Shown here: one piece after another, positions 38,066-45,485 of the stretch
How the letters are laid out: each line of letters opens with the position of its first letter
Position numbering within the stretch: the stretch's first letter is position 1
From: Streptomyces sp. NBC_00223
GTDB lineage: Bacteria; Actinomycetota; Actinomycetes; Streptomycetales; Streptomycetaceae
Assembly: GCF_036199905.1 (NCBI RefSeq)
Contig: NZ_CP108109.1
Coordinates: 806,001 to 870,000 of the forward strand
Reading direction: 5' to 3'
DNA length: 64,000 nucleotides
Notes under the pieces: model-generated
Seen by the model: only the letters and a program-made list of their open reading frames with translations
The model's database searches: none
Told to the model about the DNA's origin: nothing
Translations under genes and position numbers: made by a program

Positions 38066-39631
38066 CTATTCGGCCGCGCCGGGGCGGACGATGAACTCCT
38101 TCGGCACCATCAGCGTGGACCTTCGCGGCAGGCTCTCGGCCATGTAGGCGCGCAGTTCCTCCGGTGGTACGTCGCCGCGTTCGAGGTGGACGCGCGCCAC
38201 CAGGGTTTCCGCTCCGTCGTCCCTCCGCACCGACACCTCGGCGGAGGCCACGGCGGGATGGGAGTTCAGCGCCGCCGCGATCTCGGGCAGGCTGACCCAG
38301 GAATTCTCGTACCGGGTCAGTTCCGCCGTCGGCCGGGTCCTCGTCGGTCCGGGCAGTGCGCTGAGCGGTACGTCACCGACCTCCACGAGGTGGCAGAGCG
38401 TGCTCTCGACCCAGTGGACCGCGCCCTCCGGGTCTTTCACGTAGCGCCTGTCCACGGCCAGCACGACGCCCTCCTTCTCGGACACGACGCTGAATTCGAA
38501 GGTCGGGCCGGAATCGGTCCTCCGCGTGAACGCCACGCCGCTGATCCGGTCCGGGTCGTCGTCCGCCCGGGAGTCCGAGGGCAGTCCGGGCAGATAGTTC
38601 ACGAAGACCTGGTCACGGAAGTGAACACCCCTTCGCCGCTGCGCGCTCCGTACGATTTCCTCGTACTGCCGGTTCGAGAAGTTCGCGTTCCGCATCGCCC
38701 CCACCGTGGCGCGGAGGGAACGCTGGGCCACCTGGGAGAAAGCCGGGTCGCCGGAGAGGTCGACGGCGACCGGGACGGAGCGCGCCATTCTCGCCACGAC
38801 CGTGTGTTCGGCCTTGTCGGTTCGATTGGACACCTGCATATGGAACCGGCATCCATCGAGCCCGGAGGTGAGGGAAAGATAGCTCGACAAGGCGGAGAGC
38901 CAGATCGCGGGCTCGGAGACACCGTACCGGGAGGCGATCTTCCGGGCCGCGCTGTAGGCGGCGGGCGAATGGAGCCAGGTGGAGGTGAATTGCGGGCCGT
39001 CGTCCCCCTCGCTCTCCATGAAAAGGCACTGCGGGGCCTTCTCGTGGCACTGTTCGAGGTAACGCAGTGCCAGTTCGTTGCGCCGCTTGCCCTCCTGGGA
39101 CGATTCTCTCTCCGCCACGTCGCCCGGCTGCATCGGGTGCTGCCAGTCCACCCGTCCGCGGGTGACCGCCTCCAGGAGTTCGTCGTGGAGTACGCGCAGA
39201 CTCCAGCGGTCCGCGGCGATGTGGTGGATGAGCAGCACCAGGGCCTGGCGTTCGCCGCAGTCGACCAGACCCGCACGCACGGGGTAGTGCCTGCTCAGGT
39301 CGAAGCGGGGCCCCGAAAGGCGGTCAAGCAGAGCGCTCTTCGCCTCGTCGAAACCGTCGGCATCCGTTTCGACGGTCTCGACGTCCAGCCGCGCGTCCTC
39401 GTGCACGGTCTGGACGGGGGAACCCGCCGGGTCCACCTCTATGGTCGTACGGAGCCCTTCATGCCGCTCCATGACCTGTGTCAGCGCGTCTGCTGCCGTC
39501 ACGACGGCCGAGGACGTGTCGAACTCGACCGTCAGACGCAGCAGCATCCACGACGGCAGCGGCCCGTCGCCGTGGCCGCGGTCGATTCTCCACAGCCCGT
39601 CCTGCCCCCTGGTCACGTTCCTCGACGACAT
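38066..39631 (-). CDS. Stand-alone NRPS condensation domain with residual A-domain tail
   Basis: This 521-residue protein has a condensation domain at residues 1-430 with the active motif HHIAADRWS, so the catalytic second His is kept and G of HHxxxDG is R. The last 90 residues (SLPEIAAALNSHPAVASAEVSVRRDDGAETLVARVHL, then ELRAYMAESLP and MVPKEFIV) align with the C-terminal subdomain of adenylation domains. It looks like a module that lost its A core and PCP. It should work in trans on carrier proteins of the cluster. The ATG at 39629-39631 has GGAGGAAG upstream; a TTG one codon earlier is possible. It lies in an operon behind the hydroxylase gene. Confidence 0.88.
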   Translation of the reverse strand: MSSRNVTRGQDGLWRIDRGHGDGPLPSWMLLRLTVEFDTSSAVVTAADALTQVMERHEGLRTTIEVDPAGSPVQTVHEDARLDVETVETDADGFDEAKSALLDRLSGPRFDLSRHYPVRAGLVDCGERQALVLLIHHIAADRWSLRVLHDELLEAVTRGRVDWQHPMQPGDVAERESSQEGKRRNELALRYLEQCHEKAPQCLFMESEGDDGPQFTSTWLHSPAAYSAARKIASRYGVSEPAIWLSALSSYLSLTSGLDGCRFHMQVSNRTDKAEHTVVARMARSVPVAVDLSGDPAFSQVAQRSLRATVGAMRNANFSNRQYEEIVRSAQRRRGVHFRDQVFVNYLPGLPSDSRADDDPDRISGVAFTRRTDSGPTFEFSVVSEKEGVVLAVDRRYVKDPEGAVHWVESTLCHLVEVGDVPLSALPGPTRTRPTAELTRYENSWVSLPEIAAALNSHPAVASAEVSVRRDDGAETLVARVHLERGDVPPEELRAYMAESLPRRSTLMVPKEFIVRPGAAE

Positions 39632-39682
39632 CAACGTCTGCTTCCTCCGTCCGCTGCGTTCGGGCCAGGCCGGGCAGACCGG

Positions 39683-40675
39683 TCAGACCAGAACGGCCCC
39701 GTCGCCGATACGGCGCTCCCGGTTCCGGCGGTTGTCCAGGTGGACGAACACGCGATGCAGCCAGCGGTCGGACCCGTCGTAGCGCGGGGTGAAGGCACCC
39801 CGGCCGTGGACCACCAGCCGGTTGTCGAGGAACACCATCTCCCCCGGCCGCAGTTCGGGATCGCGGCGCACCGCGTCCAGGGCGGACCGCAGTTGTTCCA
39901 GCGCCTTCGCGCCTTCCTCGTCGAGCGCGGTCGTCGCGTGGAAGTCCACCCGGATGTCGGGGTCGCCGAGATGACCGGACAGGACCGGGTGGCGGGGCGA
40001 ACAGTCGGCGTTGTTGAAGGACGGCGGCGCCGCGGTCTCGAACCGGGGCTCACGCAGGACGGCGACATCCTTGTCGGCGAGCAGCGGCAGGGCGCGCCGG
40101 ATGGACGCGACGGTCGTGCCCACGCCCTCACGCGCCGGACGCAGGCAGAGCAGCCCCACGTAGTCGGGACGGTGGGAGTGGTAGGCGTTCTCGGTGTGGA
40201 ACTCCAGTGACACCGAACCGCCGTTGCTCTGCGACGTCTCCAGCGCCGGCACCGGGACGACGTTCTGCACGAGCGCCCCGCGCTTCTCGTCCCGGTAGGC
40301 GATGATCTCGCCGAGTTGCAGTCCGACCAGCATCGCGACCGCCGCCGGTACGGTGGCCACCGGCTCGACGGACTCCGGCACGTTCGGGGTGGGCGGCAGG
40401 ACGTCGTCGGAGACCGGCAGGCCGCCGACGAGCAGGAGACCGTCCGTTCCGGGGTCGTTGCGGTAGGCGCGTACGGTCTGGAGCAGTCTGACGGGGAGTT
40501 CGCAGCTCGCGGTCCGCGCGGCGGCGACCCAGCGGGGATGGTCGACGGCGCCCGGCTCGATCCGGGAGAGCCCTTCGGCCAGGGCGGCGATGCCCGCCGT
40601 CTCGTCCGGCGTCAGCCGGATCCGCATGCTGTCGCGCGGCGGCGCGTCCGTCGCAGTGGCCGGTCCTGCCGTCAC
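39683..40675 (-). CDS. Fe(II)/2-oxoglutarate amino-acid beta-hydroxylase (VioC/AsnO/clavaminate synthase family)
   Basis: This is a 330-residue TauD-fold oxygenase. The first iron ligands are the HxE pair in LEFHTENAYHSHRPDYVGLLCLR, a form diagnostic of VioC/AsnO-type enzymes. The distal His is in LVVHGRGAFTPRYDG, and the 2-oxoglutarate Arg is in DRWLHRV. Members hydroxylate the beta-carbon of free Arg, Asn or related amino acids. With an Asn-like A domain in the cluster, beta-hydroxyasparagine or a hydroxylated analogue is plausible (inference). The GTG start has AAGGGAGA upstream; a 10-bp hairpin lies at 40697-40725 in the leader. First gene of the leftward operon. Confidence 0.9.
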   Translation of the reverse strand: MTAGPATATDAPPRDSMRIRLTPDETAGIAALAEGLSRIEPGAVDHPRWVAAARTASCELPVRLLQTVRAYRNDPGTDGLLLVGGLPVSDDVLPPTPNVPESVEPVATVPAAVAMLVGLQLGEIIAYRDEKRGALVQNVVPVPALETSQSNGGSVSLEFHTENAYHSHRPDYVGLLCLRPAREGVGTTVASIRRALPLLADKDVAVLREPRFETAAPPSFNNADCSPRHPVLSGHLGDPDIRVDFHATTALDEEGAKALEQLRSALDAVRRDPELRPGEMVFLDNRLVVHGRGAFTPRYDGSDRWLHRVFVHLDNRRNRERRIGDGAVLV

Positions 40676-40996
40676 GTCCGTGTCTCCCTTGTCGCCGGCC
40701 GGGACCCTCCGCAGCGGTCCCGGCCATCTGACGCCCGCCCGCGGTTGCGGCCGTGCGCGCCGCTCCGGCGGAGGCGTGATCCGTCCGTATCACCTTCGTC
40801 ACTGACCGCACATCCGTTCCAGGCACGTGACCGGCAACTCACCGCGCCCAACTTGCCGCCCCGATGCCTGGCCCGCGCACGTACGCGGAGGCGAAGCTCA
40901 CCAGCCGGTGCTCCGTGGCAAGCGGCATGGCGCCGCACGGAGTGCGAGGTGCGGGCCCCGCCGCGGCGCCGCCCGGTCGGCGAACGGCAGGAGAAG
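40676..40996. other. Divergent promoter region of the second NRPS cluster
   Basis: About 320 bp separate the hydroxylase and PCP-TE genes. A perfect 10-bp-stem hairpin (40697-40706 with 40716-40725) is the only clear structure. No gene is evident. Promoters for both operons should lie here. Confidence 0.5.
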
Positions 40997-42148
40997 GTGA
41001 CCGAAGTGACCAGCGCAGTGAGCGAGCTGCCGAAACGCATGCCCACGCACGCCGTCGAGTCCCTGGTGTGTTCCCTGTGGGGCGCGTACTTCGGGCGCCC
41101 GGTGGACCCCGACGACGACTTCTTCGACCTGGGCGGCGACTCCCTCGCCGTGCTCGACATCGTGCTCGCCGCACGCGGGCACGGGCTGGAGCTGCGCGCC
41201 TCGCAGGCGCTGCGGCACTCGACTCCGGCGCGGCTGGCGGAGGCCGTCACGATGCCCTCCCCCGGCCCGGCCGCCCCGCGGCGGCTGCTCGCCCTGGTGG
41301 GCGCCGCGCTGGACGGAGACGCCTCGTCGGCGGACGGGAGCGCCACGTCGGCGGACGCGAACGGCACGACGGCGGACGCGAACGGCACGCCGGCCGACGG
41401 GAGCAGCACGCCGACCGCGCCCGGCGGCGGGAACACCCGGAGCCCGCTGTTCGTGATCCATTCGGACAGTCACCGCACGGCCGAGCAGGAGGCGTTGCTC
41501 CGCTGGGAGCTCGGCCGTCCCGTCCACGGCCTCCGCCTGCCGGGCCTCGACGGTACGGTCACGGACGGTCCGGGCATCGTCCGGGCTGCGCGCGGCGTGG
41601 CCGAGGCGGTACGCGAGCGGCAGCCGGACGGACCGGTGTCGATCGCGGGTTTCGGGCTGGGGGCGGTGTTCGCCTGCGAGGCGGCCCATGCGCTGCAAGA
41701 GGCCGGCCGGCAGGTCGGGCTGCTCGCCCTCGTGTCGCCCGCGCTGCCGGGTACGGCGGCGCCGGACCGGAGGGCGTTGCTGGCCGAGCGGGTGGCGCTG
41801 CTGGGGGCCCGGTTCGGGCTGGAGGACGGCGACGGCCCGGGGGAGCTGCTGCGTCAGGCGCACGCGTCGGGCTGGTTCGGGGATGTCGCCTCCGGGGCGG
41901 AACTCGTCCGTATGCAGGCGGCCTGGGTGGAACTCACCGCCGCGGTCGCGGGGCACCGGCTCGGCGCTGTCGCCGCTCCGGCCCTGCTGGCCGTCGACTC
42001 GGCGCGCCTGGCACCGGCCGAGGAGGCGTGGCGGCCCGCGCTGGCCTCGGTGGAGGTGTGCCCGCTGGACCACGGTCTGCGGTCGCCGGCGGGCGCGCTG
42101 CGGGATCCGCGTCTGGCCGAGGCGCTACGAGGGGGTTGTGGGGCGTGA
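40997..42148 (+). CDS. PCP plus thioesterase-like domain lacking the nucleophile Ser
   Basis: This is a 383-residue protein. Residues 15-85 are a peptidyl carrier domain (DDDFFDLGGDSLAVLDIVLA, Ser present). Residues 105-145 are a linker of repeated S-A-D-G/N-T units. The rest is an alpha/beta-hydrolase thioesterase-like domain in which the nucleophile elbow GxSxG reads GFGLG (41648-41662), so Ser is replaced by Gly. A late His is kept (PLDHGL). It cannot use the normal mechanism; it may be a docking or acceptor-holding domain. The start is GTG 40997, with GTG 41006 as an alternative better spaced from the AGGAGAAGG site. It is the first gene of the rightward operon. Confidence 0.88.
   Translation: MTEVTSAVSELPKRMPTHAVESLVCSLWGAYFGRPVDPDDDFFDLGGDSLAVLDIVLAARGHGLELRASQALRHSTPARLAEAVTMPSPGPAAPRRLLALVGAALDGDASSADGSATSADANGTTADANGTPADGSSTPTAPGGGNTRSPLFVIHSDSHRTAEQEALLRWELGRPVHGLRLPGLDGTVTDGPGIVRAARGVAEAVRERQPDGPVSIAGFGLGAVFACEAAHALQEAGRQVGLLALVSPALPGTAAPDRRALLAERVALLGARFGLEDGDGPGELLRQAHASGWFGDVASGAELVRMQAAWVELTAAVAGHRLGAVAAPALLAVDSARLAPAEEAWRPALASVEVCPLDHGLRSPAGALRDPRLAEALRGGCGA
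41321..41410 (+). repeat. 21-bp imperfect tandem repeats encoding the PCP-TE linker
   Basis: About four in-frame copies of a GGCGGACG[C/G]GA[A/G]CGGCACG-like unit encode the repeated Ala-Asp-Gly/Asn-Thr linker between carrier and thioesterase-like domains. This is a likely slippage-expanded flexible linker. Confidence 0.7.
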
Positions 42149-42936
42149 ACTCTCTTACCCCGTCCGCCGGTGAAACCCGGAAGCCTCCGGCGTCGCGCTG
42201 GTTCGCGCGGCCGCGCAAGGTTCTCGATCCGGCGCTGCGGCTGCTGTGCTTCCCGCATGTCGGCGCCGGCGGCGCGGCGTTCAACGCGTGGGCGGATCTG
42301 CTGCCCGCCGGTGTCGAACTGTGCGCGGTGCGCTTCCCGGGACGCGAGAACCGGTTGCGCGAGCCGCTGCTCGACGATCCCGGGCAGGCCGTGGACGCGG
42401 TGCTGACCGCGATGCTCCCGCTGCTGGACCGGCCGTTCGTGCTGCTCGGCCACTGTTCCGGCAGCGTTCTGGCGTACGAGTGCGCCCGTCGGCTCCAGCT
42501 CTCGGGGCATCCGGCGCCGGCCCTGGTGGTGGTCTCGTCGGCCGAGGGGCCGTCGGCGCGCCACATCGCGGACCCGCTGCATCTGCTGTCCCGGGACGAG
42601 TTGCTGGCCCGGGTGGTCGACTACGGCGGGACGGCTCCGCAGGTGCTGGCCGACCCCGACCTGAGGGCGATGGTCGAGCGGCTGCTGCGGGCGGACTACC
42701 GCGTGGTCGAGCGGCTGCGGTACTCCCCCGGGCCGCCGCTCACAGCGCCGATCGCGGTGATCGGGGGACGGCGGGACCGGTTCGTGTCCGAGCCGGCGCT
42801 CAGGGCGTGGGCCGCGGAGACCACCGCTGATTTCGCGGTGCACATGCTGGACGCCCCGCACTATCTGCTGAAGGAAGCGGGTGCGGTGGTGGGTTCCCTG
42901 CTGGCCGCCCTGCCGGCTGCCGAGGTGCGGACGTGA
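42145..42936 (+). CDS. Type II thioesterase with Cys in the nucleophile position
   Basis: This is a 263-residue stand-alone thioesterase of the RifR/SrfAD type: LLCFPHVGAGGAAFNAWADLLPAGVELCAVRFPGRENR is the standard N-terminus. The elbow is GHCSGS (Cys codon 42454-42456) instead of GHSMG, and the C-terminal His is in DAPHYLL. The family clears mis-primed carrier proteins. A Cys nucleophile is known in some releasing thioesterases and favours acyl transfer or lactonisation, so a product-forming role is possible. The GTG overlaps the preceding stop (GTGA), and its own stop overlaps the next GTG. Confidence 0.92.
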   Translation: MNSLTPSAGETRKPPASRWFARPRKVLDPALRLLCFPHVGAGGAAFNAWADLLPAGVELCAVRFPGRENRLREPLLDDPGQAVDAVLTAMLPLLDRPFVLLGHCSGSVLAYECARRLQLSGHPAPALVVVSSAEGPSARHIADPLHLLSRDELLARVVDYGGTAPQVLADPDLRAMVERLLRADYRVVERLRYSPGPPLTAPIAVIGGRRDRFVSEPALRAWAAETTADFAVHMLDAPHYLLKEAGAVVGSLLAALPAAEVRT

Positions 42937-45482
42937 CGGGTGTCCAGGTGGTGTCACTGCCGACGGCCTGGCGGCCGGTGGAAACGACGAACACGGCAGA
43001 AACGAACACGGCAGACACGGCGACGCGTTACACCGTCGTCGTGCCCGCCGACGGGCTGAGCGACGTGTACGGCGGCGGCACGGAGCCGGGCGCGGTGCCG
43101 CCGGTGCTGGCCGCCGTCCATGTCAAGGTCATGAGCATGCTGTCGGAGGACCGGCGGTTCCGCACCGCCGTCCGGCCCGACGGCGGCGCGGAGCGCGAAC
43201 TCCGGGCCGACCTGCGGGCGGTGGGCACCTGGCGCGAGCTCACCTCGGCGCTGGCCCGGCTGCTGACCGGCCCCCGGGCCGCTCCGGGCGGACCCGTCAG
43301 GTGGACGGCGGGCAGCCCGGTGCCGGAGGACCCGGCGGCGGGCGTGCTGCTGGACGTCGACGGACCTCCCGGGCCCGCCGACAGCCGTCCCCGGGAAGGG
43401 TCCCCGTACGGGCTCGTGGTGACGGCGCGGAAGGACGGGCTGCGGCTGGTCGCCGACAGCCGTGCGCTGTCGCGCGCCGCGGTCGACCGGCTCGCGGACC
43501 TGTACCGGGGTGCGCTGGCGGCGGCCGCGGAGCCGGAAGGGGACGTACGGGCCGCGTGCCTGCCGGACGCCGAACGGCGAGCCGTGCTGGAGCGGTGGAG
43601 TTCGGGCGGCCGGGCCGAGCGGCCGCGGGACACCGTGCTCGACCTGTTCCAGGCGCAGGCGCTGCGCAGCCCGGACGCGCCGGCGGTGCGATGCGTCGGC
43701 ACGGTCCTCACCTACCGGGAGCTGGACGAGCGGTCCGACCGCGTCGCGGCGCTGCTGGCGGCGCGCGGGGCGGGACCGGACCTGCCGGTGGGTGTGTCGC
43801 TGCGGAGCGGACCCGACCTGCTGCCCGCGCTGTTCGGCGTGTGGAAGACCGGGGCGCCGTATCTGCCGCTGGACGTGGGCCTGCCGGCCGAGCGGCTGCA
43901 CACGATGGCGTCCTCCGCGCGGTGCCGGCTGGTGGTCACGCGTACCGGGCACCTGCCGCTGTGGGACGGCGTCGCGGGCGTGGACACCCTGGTGCTGGAC
44001 ACCGCGCCGGCAGCGGACGGCCGATCCGAAGACACTGCCGACGCCCCCGGCCCCGCGGTGCGGCCGGGCCCGAAGAGCCCGGCGTACGTGATGTACACCT
44101 CGGGGTCCACCGGGCGTCCCAAGGGCGTGCTGGTGCACCACGCCGGCCTGGCCAACTACCTGCTGTGGACCGCGGACAGCTACGCCTCGCGGGGAACCGG
44201 CGGTGCGCCGTTCTTCGGTTCCATCGGCTTCGACCTGGGTGTGCCGAATCTGTTCACGCCGCTCCTCGTGGGCCAGAGCGTGCACCTGCTGCCCGATCCG
44301 CTCGACCCGGCGGACCTGGGCGCGCTGCTGACGGCCGGCGGCCCGTACAGCTTCGTCAAGTGCACCCCCGGGCATCTCAACATGCTGAGCCTGGAACTGA
44401 CTCCGCCGGAGGCGCGCCGACTGGCCGGTCTGGTGATCGCGGCGGGTGACGCCTTCACCGGCGCGCTGGCCCGGCGGTGGATCGACCTCGCCGGCCCGGA
44501 CGGGACCCTGGTCGCCACGGAGTACGGCCCGACCGAGATCACCGTGGGGAACTCGGGCCAGCAGGTGGACGATCCCGATCCGCACGGTCTGATCCCGCTC
44601 GGCCGGCCCATCCCCAACACCACGATGTACGTGCTGGACGACCTGCTCGAACCGGTTCCGGTCGGCGTGCCGGGCGAGGTGTACGTCGGCGGTGCCGGGG
44701 TCTCCCACGGCTATCTGGGGGAGCCCGCGCTCACCGCGGAGCGCTACCTCCCCGACCCGTACGGCGCTCCCGGGACCCGGCTCTACCGGACCGGTGACCG
44801 TGCCCGCCGGACCGGCTCGGGCGACCTGGAGTTCCTGGGCCGCACCGACCACCAGGTGAAGGTCCGCGGCTACCGGATCGAGGCCGGGGAGATACGCCAG
44901 GCCCTGCGCCGCGCACCGGGGGTCGCCGACGCCGTCGTGGCGGCGGTCGGGCAGCCCGTGCGCCTGGCCGCGTTCCTGGTCCCCGCGCCCGACCGCGCAC
45001 CGGACACCGCGCGGGTGCGTGCCGGACTGGCCCGCCGACTGCCGGACTACATGGTCCCGTCCGACGTGGTGGTCGTGGACGCCTTTCCGCTGACCGCCAA
45101 CGGCAAGGTCGACCGGCGCGCGCTTGAGGCCCTGCTGCCGGGCCAGAGCAGGGCGGGCCGGGGCGGGCAGGCGCCGGGCCGATGGTTCGGCGCCGATGAC
45201 GACGACACCGGAGAAGGGAGCACGGTGAACGAGAACCCGTCCGGGGGCTCCGAGGACGACGCCTCCTCCGAACCGCTCTACCAGGTGGTGGTCAACGACG
45301 AGGAGCAGCACTCCGTGTGGCCCGCGCTTCGCGAGCCGCCGCCGGGCTGGCGGCCCGAGGGTTCCACCGGGACCCGGCAGGCGTGCCTCGCCCGGATCGC
45401 CGAGGTGTGGCACGACCTGCGTCCGCTCAGTGTCCGCGGCGCCGCGGCACCGGTCCCGCCCGTACCGTACGCAGGGAGGTAG
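42933..45482 (+). CDS. NRPS adenylation protein fused to MbtH, no carrier domain
   Basis: This is an 849-residue protein. Residues 1-220 are the C-terminal end of a condensation domain with no HHxxxDG. Residues 230-730 form a complete A domain ([19 protein letters not shown], final NGKVDRR Lys). Residues 775-830 are an MbtH domain (YQVVVNDEEQHSVWP to WHDLRPLS). No PCP lies between them, so the activated amino acid must be loaded onto a carrier in trans. The pocket, read by alignment, is DLPKIAEVGK, close to the Asn code DLTKLGEVGK. Asn or an Asn-like residue is the best guess. A-domain-first MbtH fusions are less usual than the reverse order. It overlaps the thioesterase gene (GTGA). Confidence 0.9.
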   Translation: MTGVQVVSLPTAWRPVETTNTAETNTADTATRYTVVVPADGLSDVYGGGTEPGAVPPVLAAVHVKVMSMLSEDRRFRTAVRPDGGAERELRADLRAVGTWRELTSALARLLTGPRAAPGGPVRWTAGSPVPEDPAAGVLLDVDGPPGPADSRPREGSPYGLVVTARKDGLRLVADSRALSRAAVDRLADLYRGALAAAAEPEGDVRAACLPDAERRAVLERWSSGGRAERPRDTVLDLFQAQALRSPDAPAVRCVGTVLTYRELDERSDRVAALLAARGAGPDLPVGVSLRSGPDLLPALFGVWKTGAPYLPLDVGLPAERLHTMASSARCRLVVTRTGHLPLWDGVAGVDTLVLDTAPAADGRSEDTADAPGPAVRPGPKSPAYVMYTSGSTGRPKGVLVHHAGLANYLLWTADSYASRGTGGAPFFGSIGFDLGVPNLFTPLLVGQSVHLLPDPLDPADLGALLTAGGPYSFVKCTPGHLNMLSLELTPPEARRLAGLVIAAGDAFTGALARRWIDLAGPDGTLVATEYGPTEITVGNSGQQVDDPDPHGLIPLGRPIPNTTMYVLDDLLEPVPVGVPGEVYVGGAGVSHGYLGEPALTAERYLPDPYGAPGTRLYRTGDRARRTGSGDLEFLGRTDHQVKVRGYRIEAGEIRQALRRAPGVADAVVAAVGQPVRLAAFLVPAPDRAPDTARVRAGLARRLPDYMVPSDVVVVDAFPLTANGKVDRRALEALLPGQSRAGRGGQAPGRWFGADDDDTGEGSTVNENPSGGSEDDASSEPLYQVVVNDEEQHSVWPALREPPPGWRPEGSTGTRQACLARIAEVWHDLRPLSVRGAAAPVPPVPYAGR

Positions 45483-45485
45483 CGG

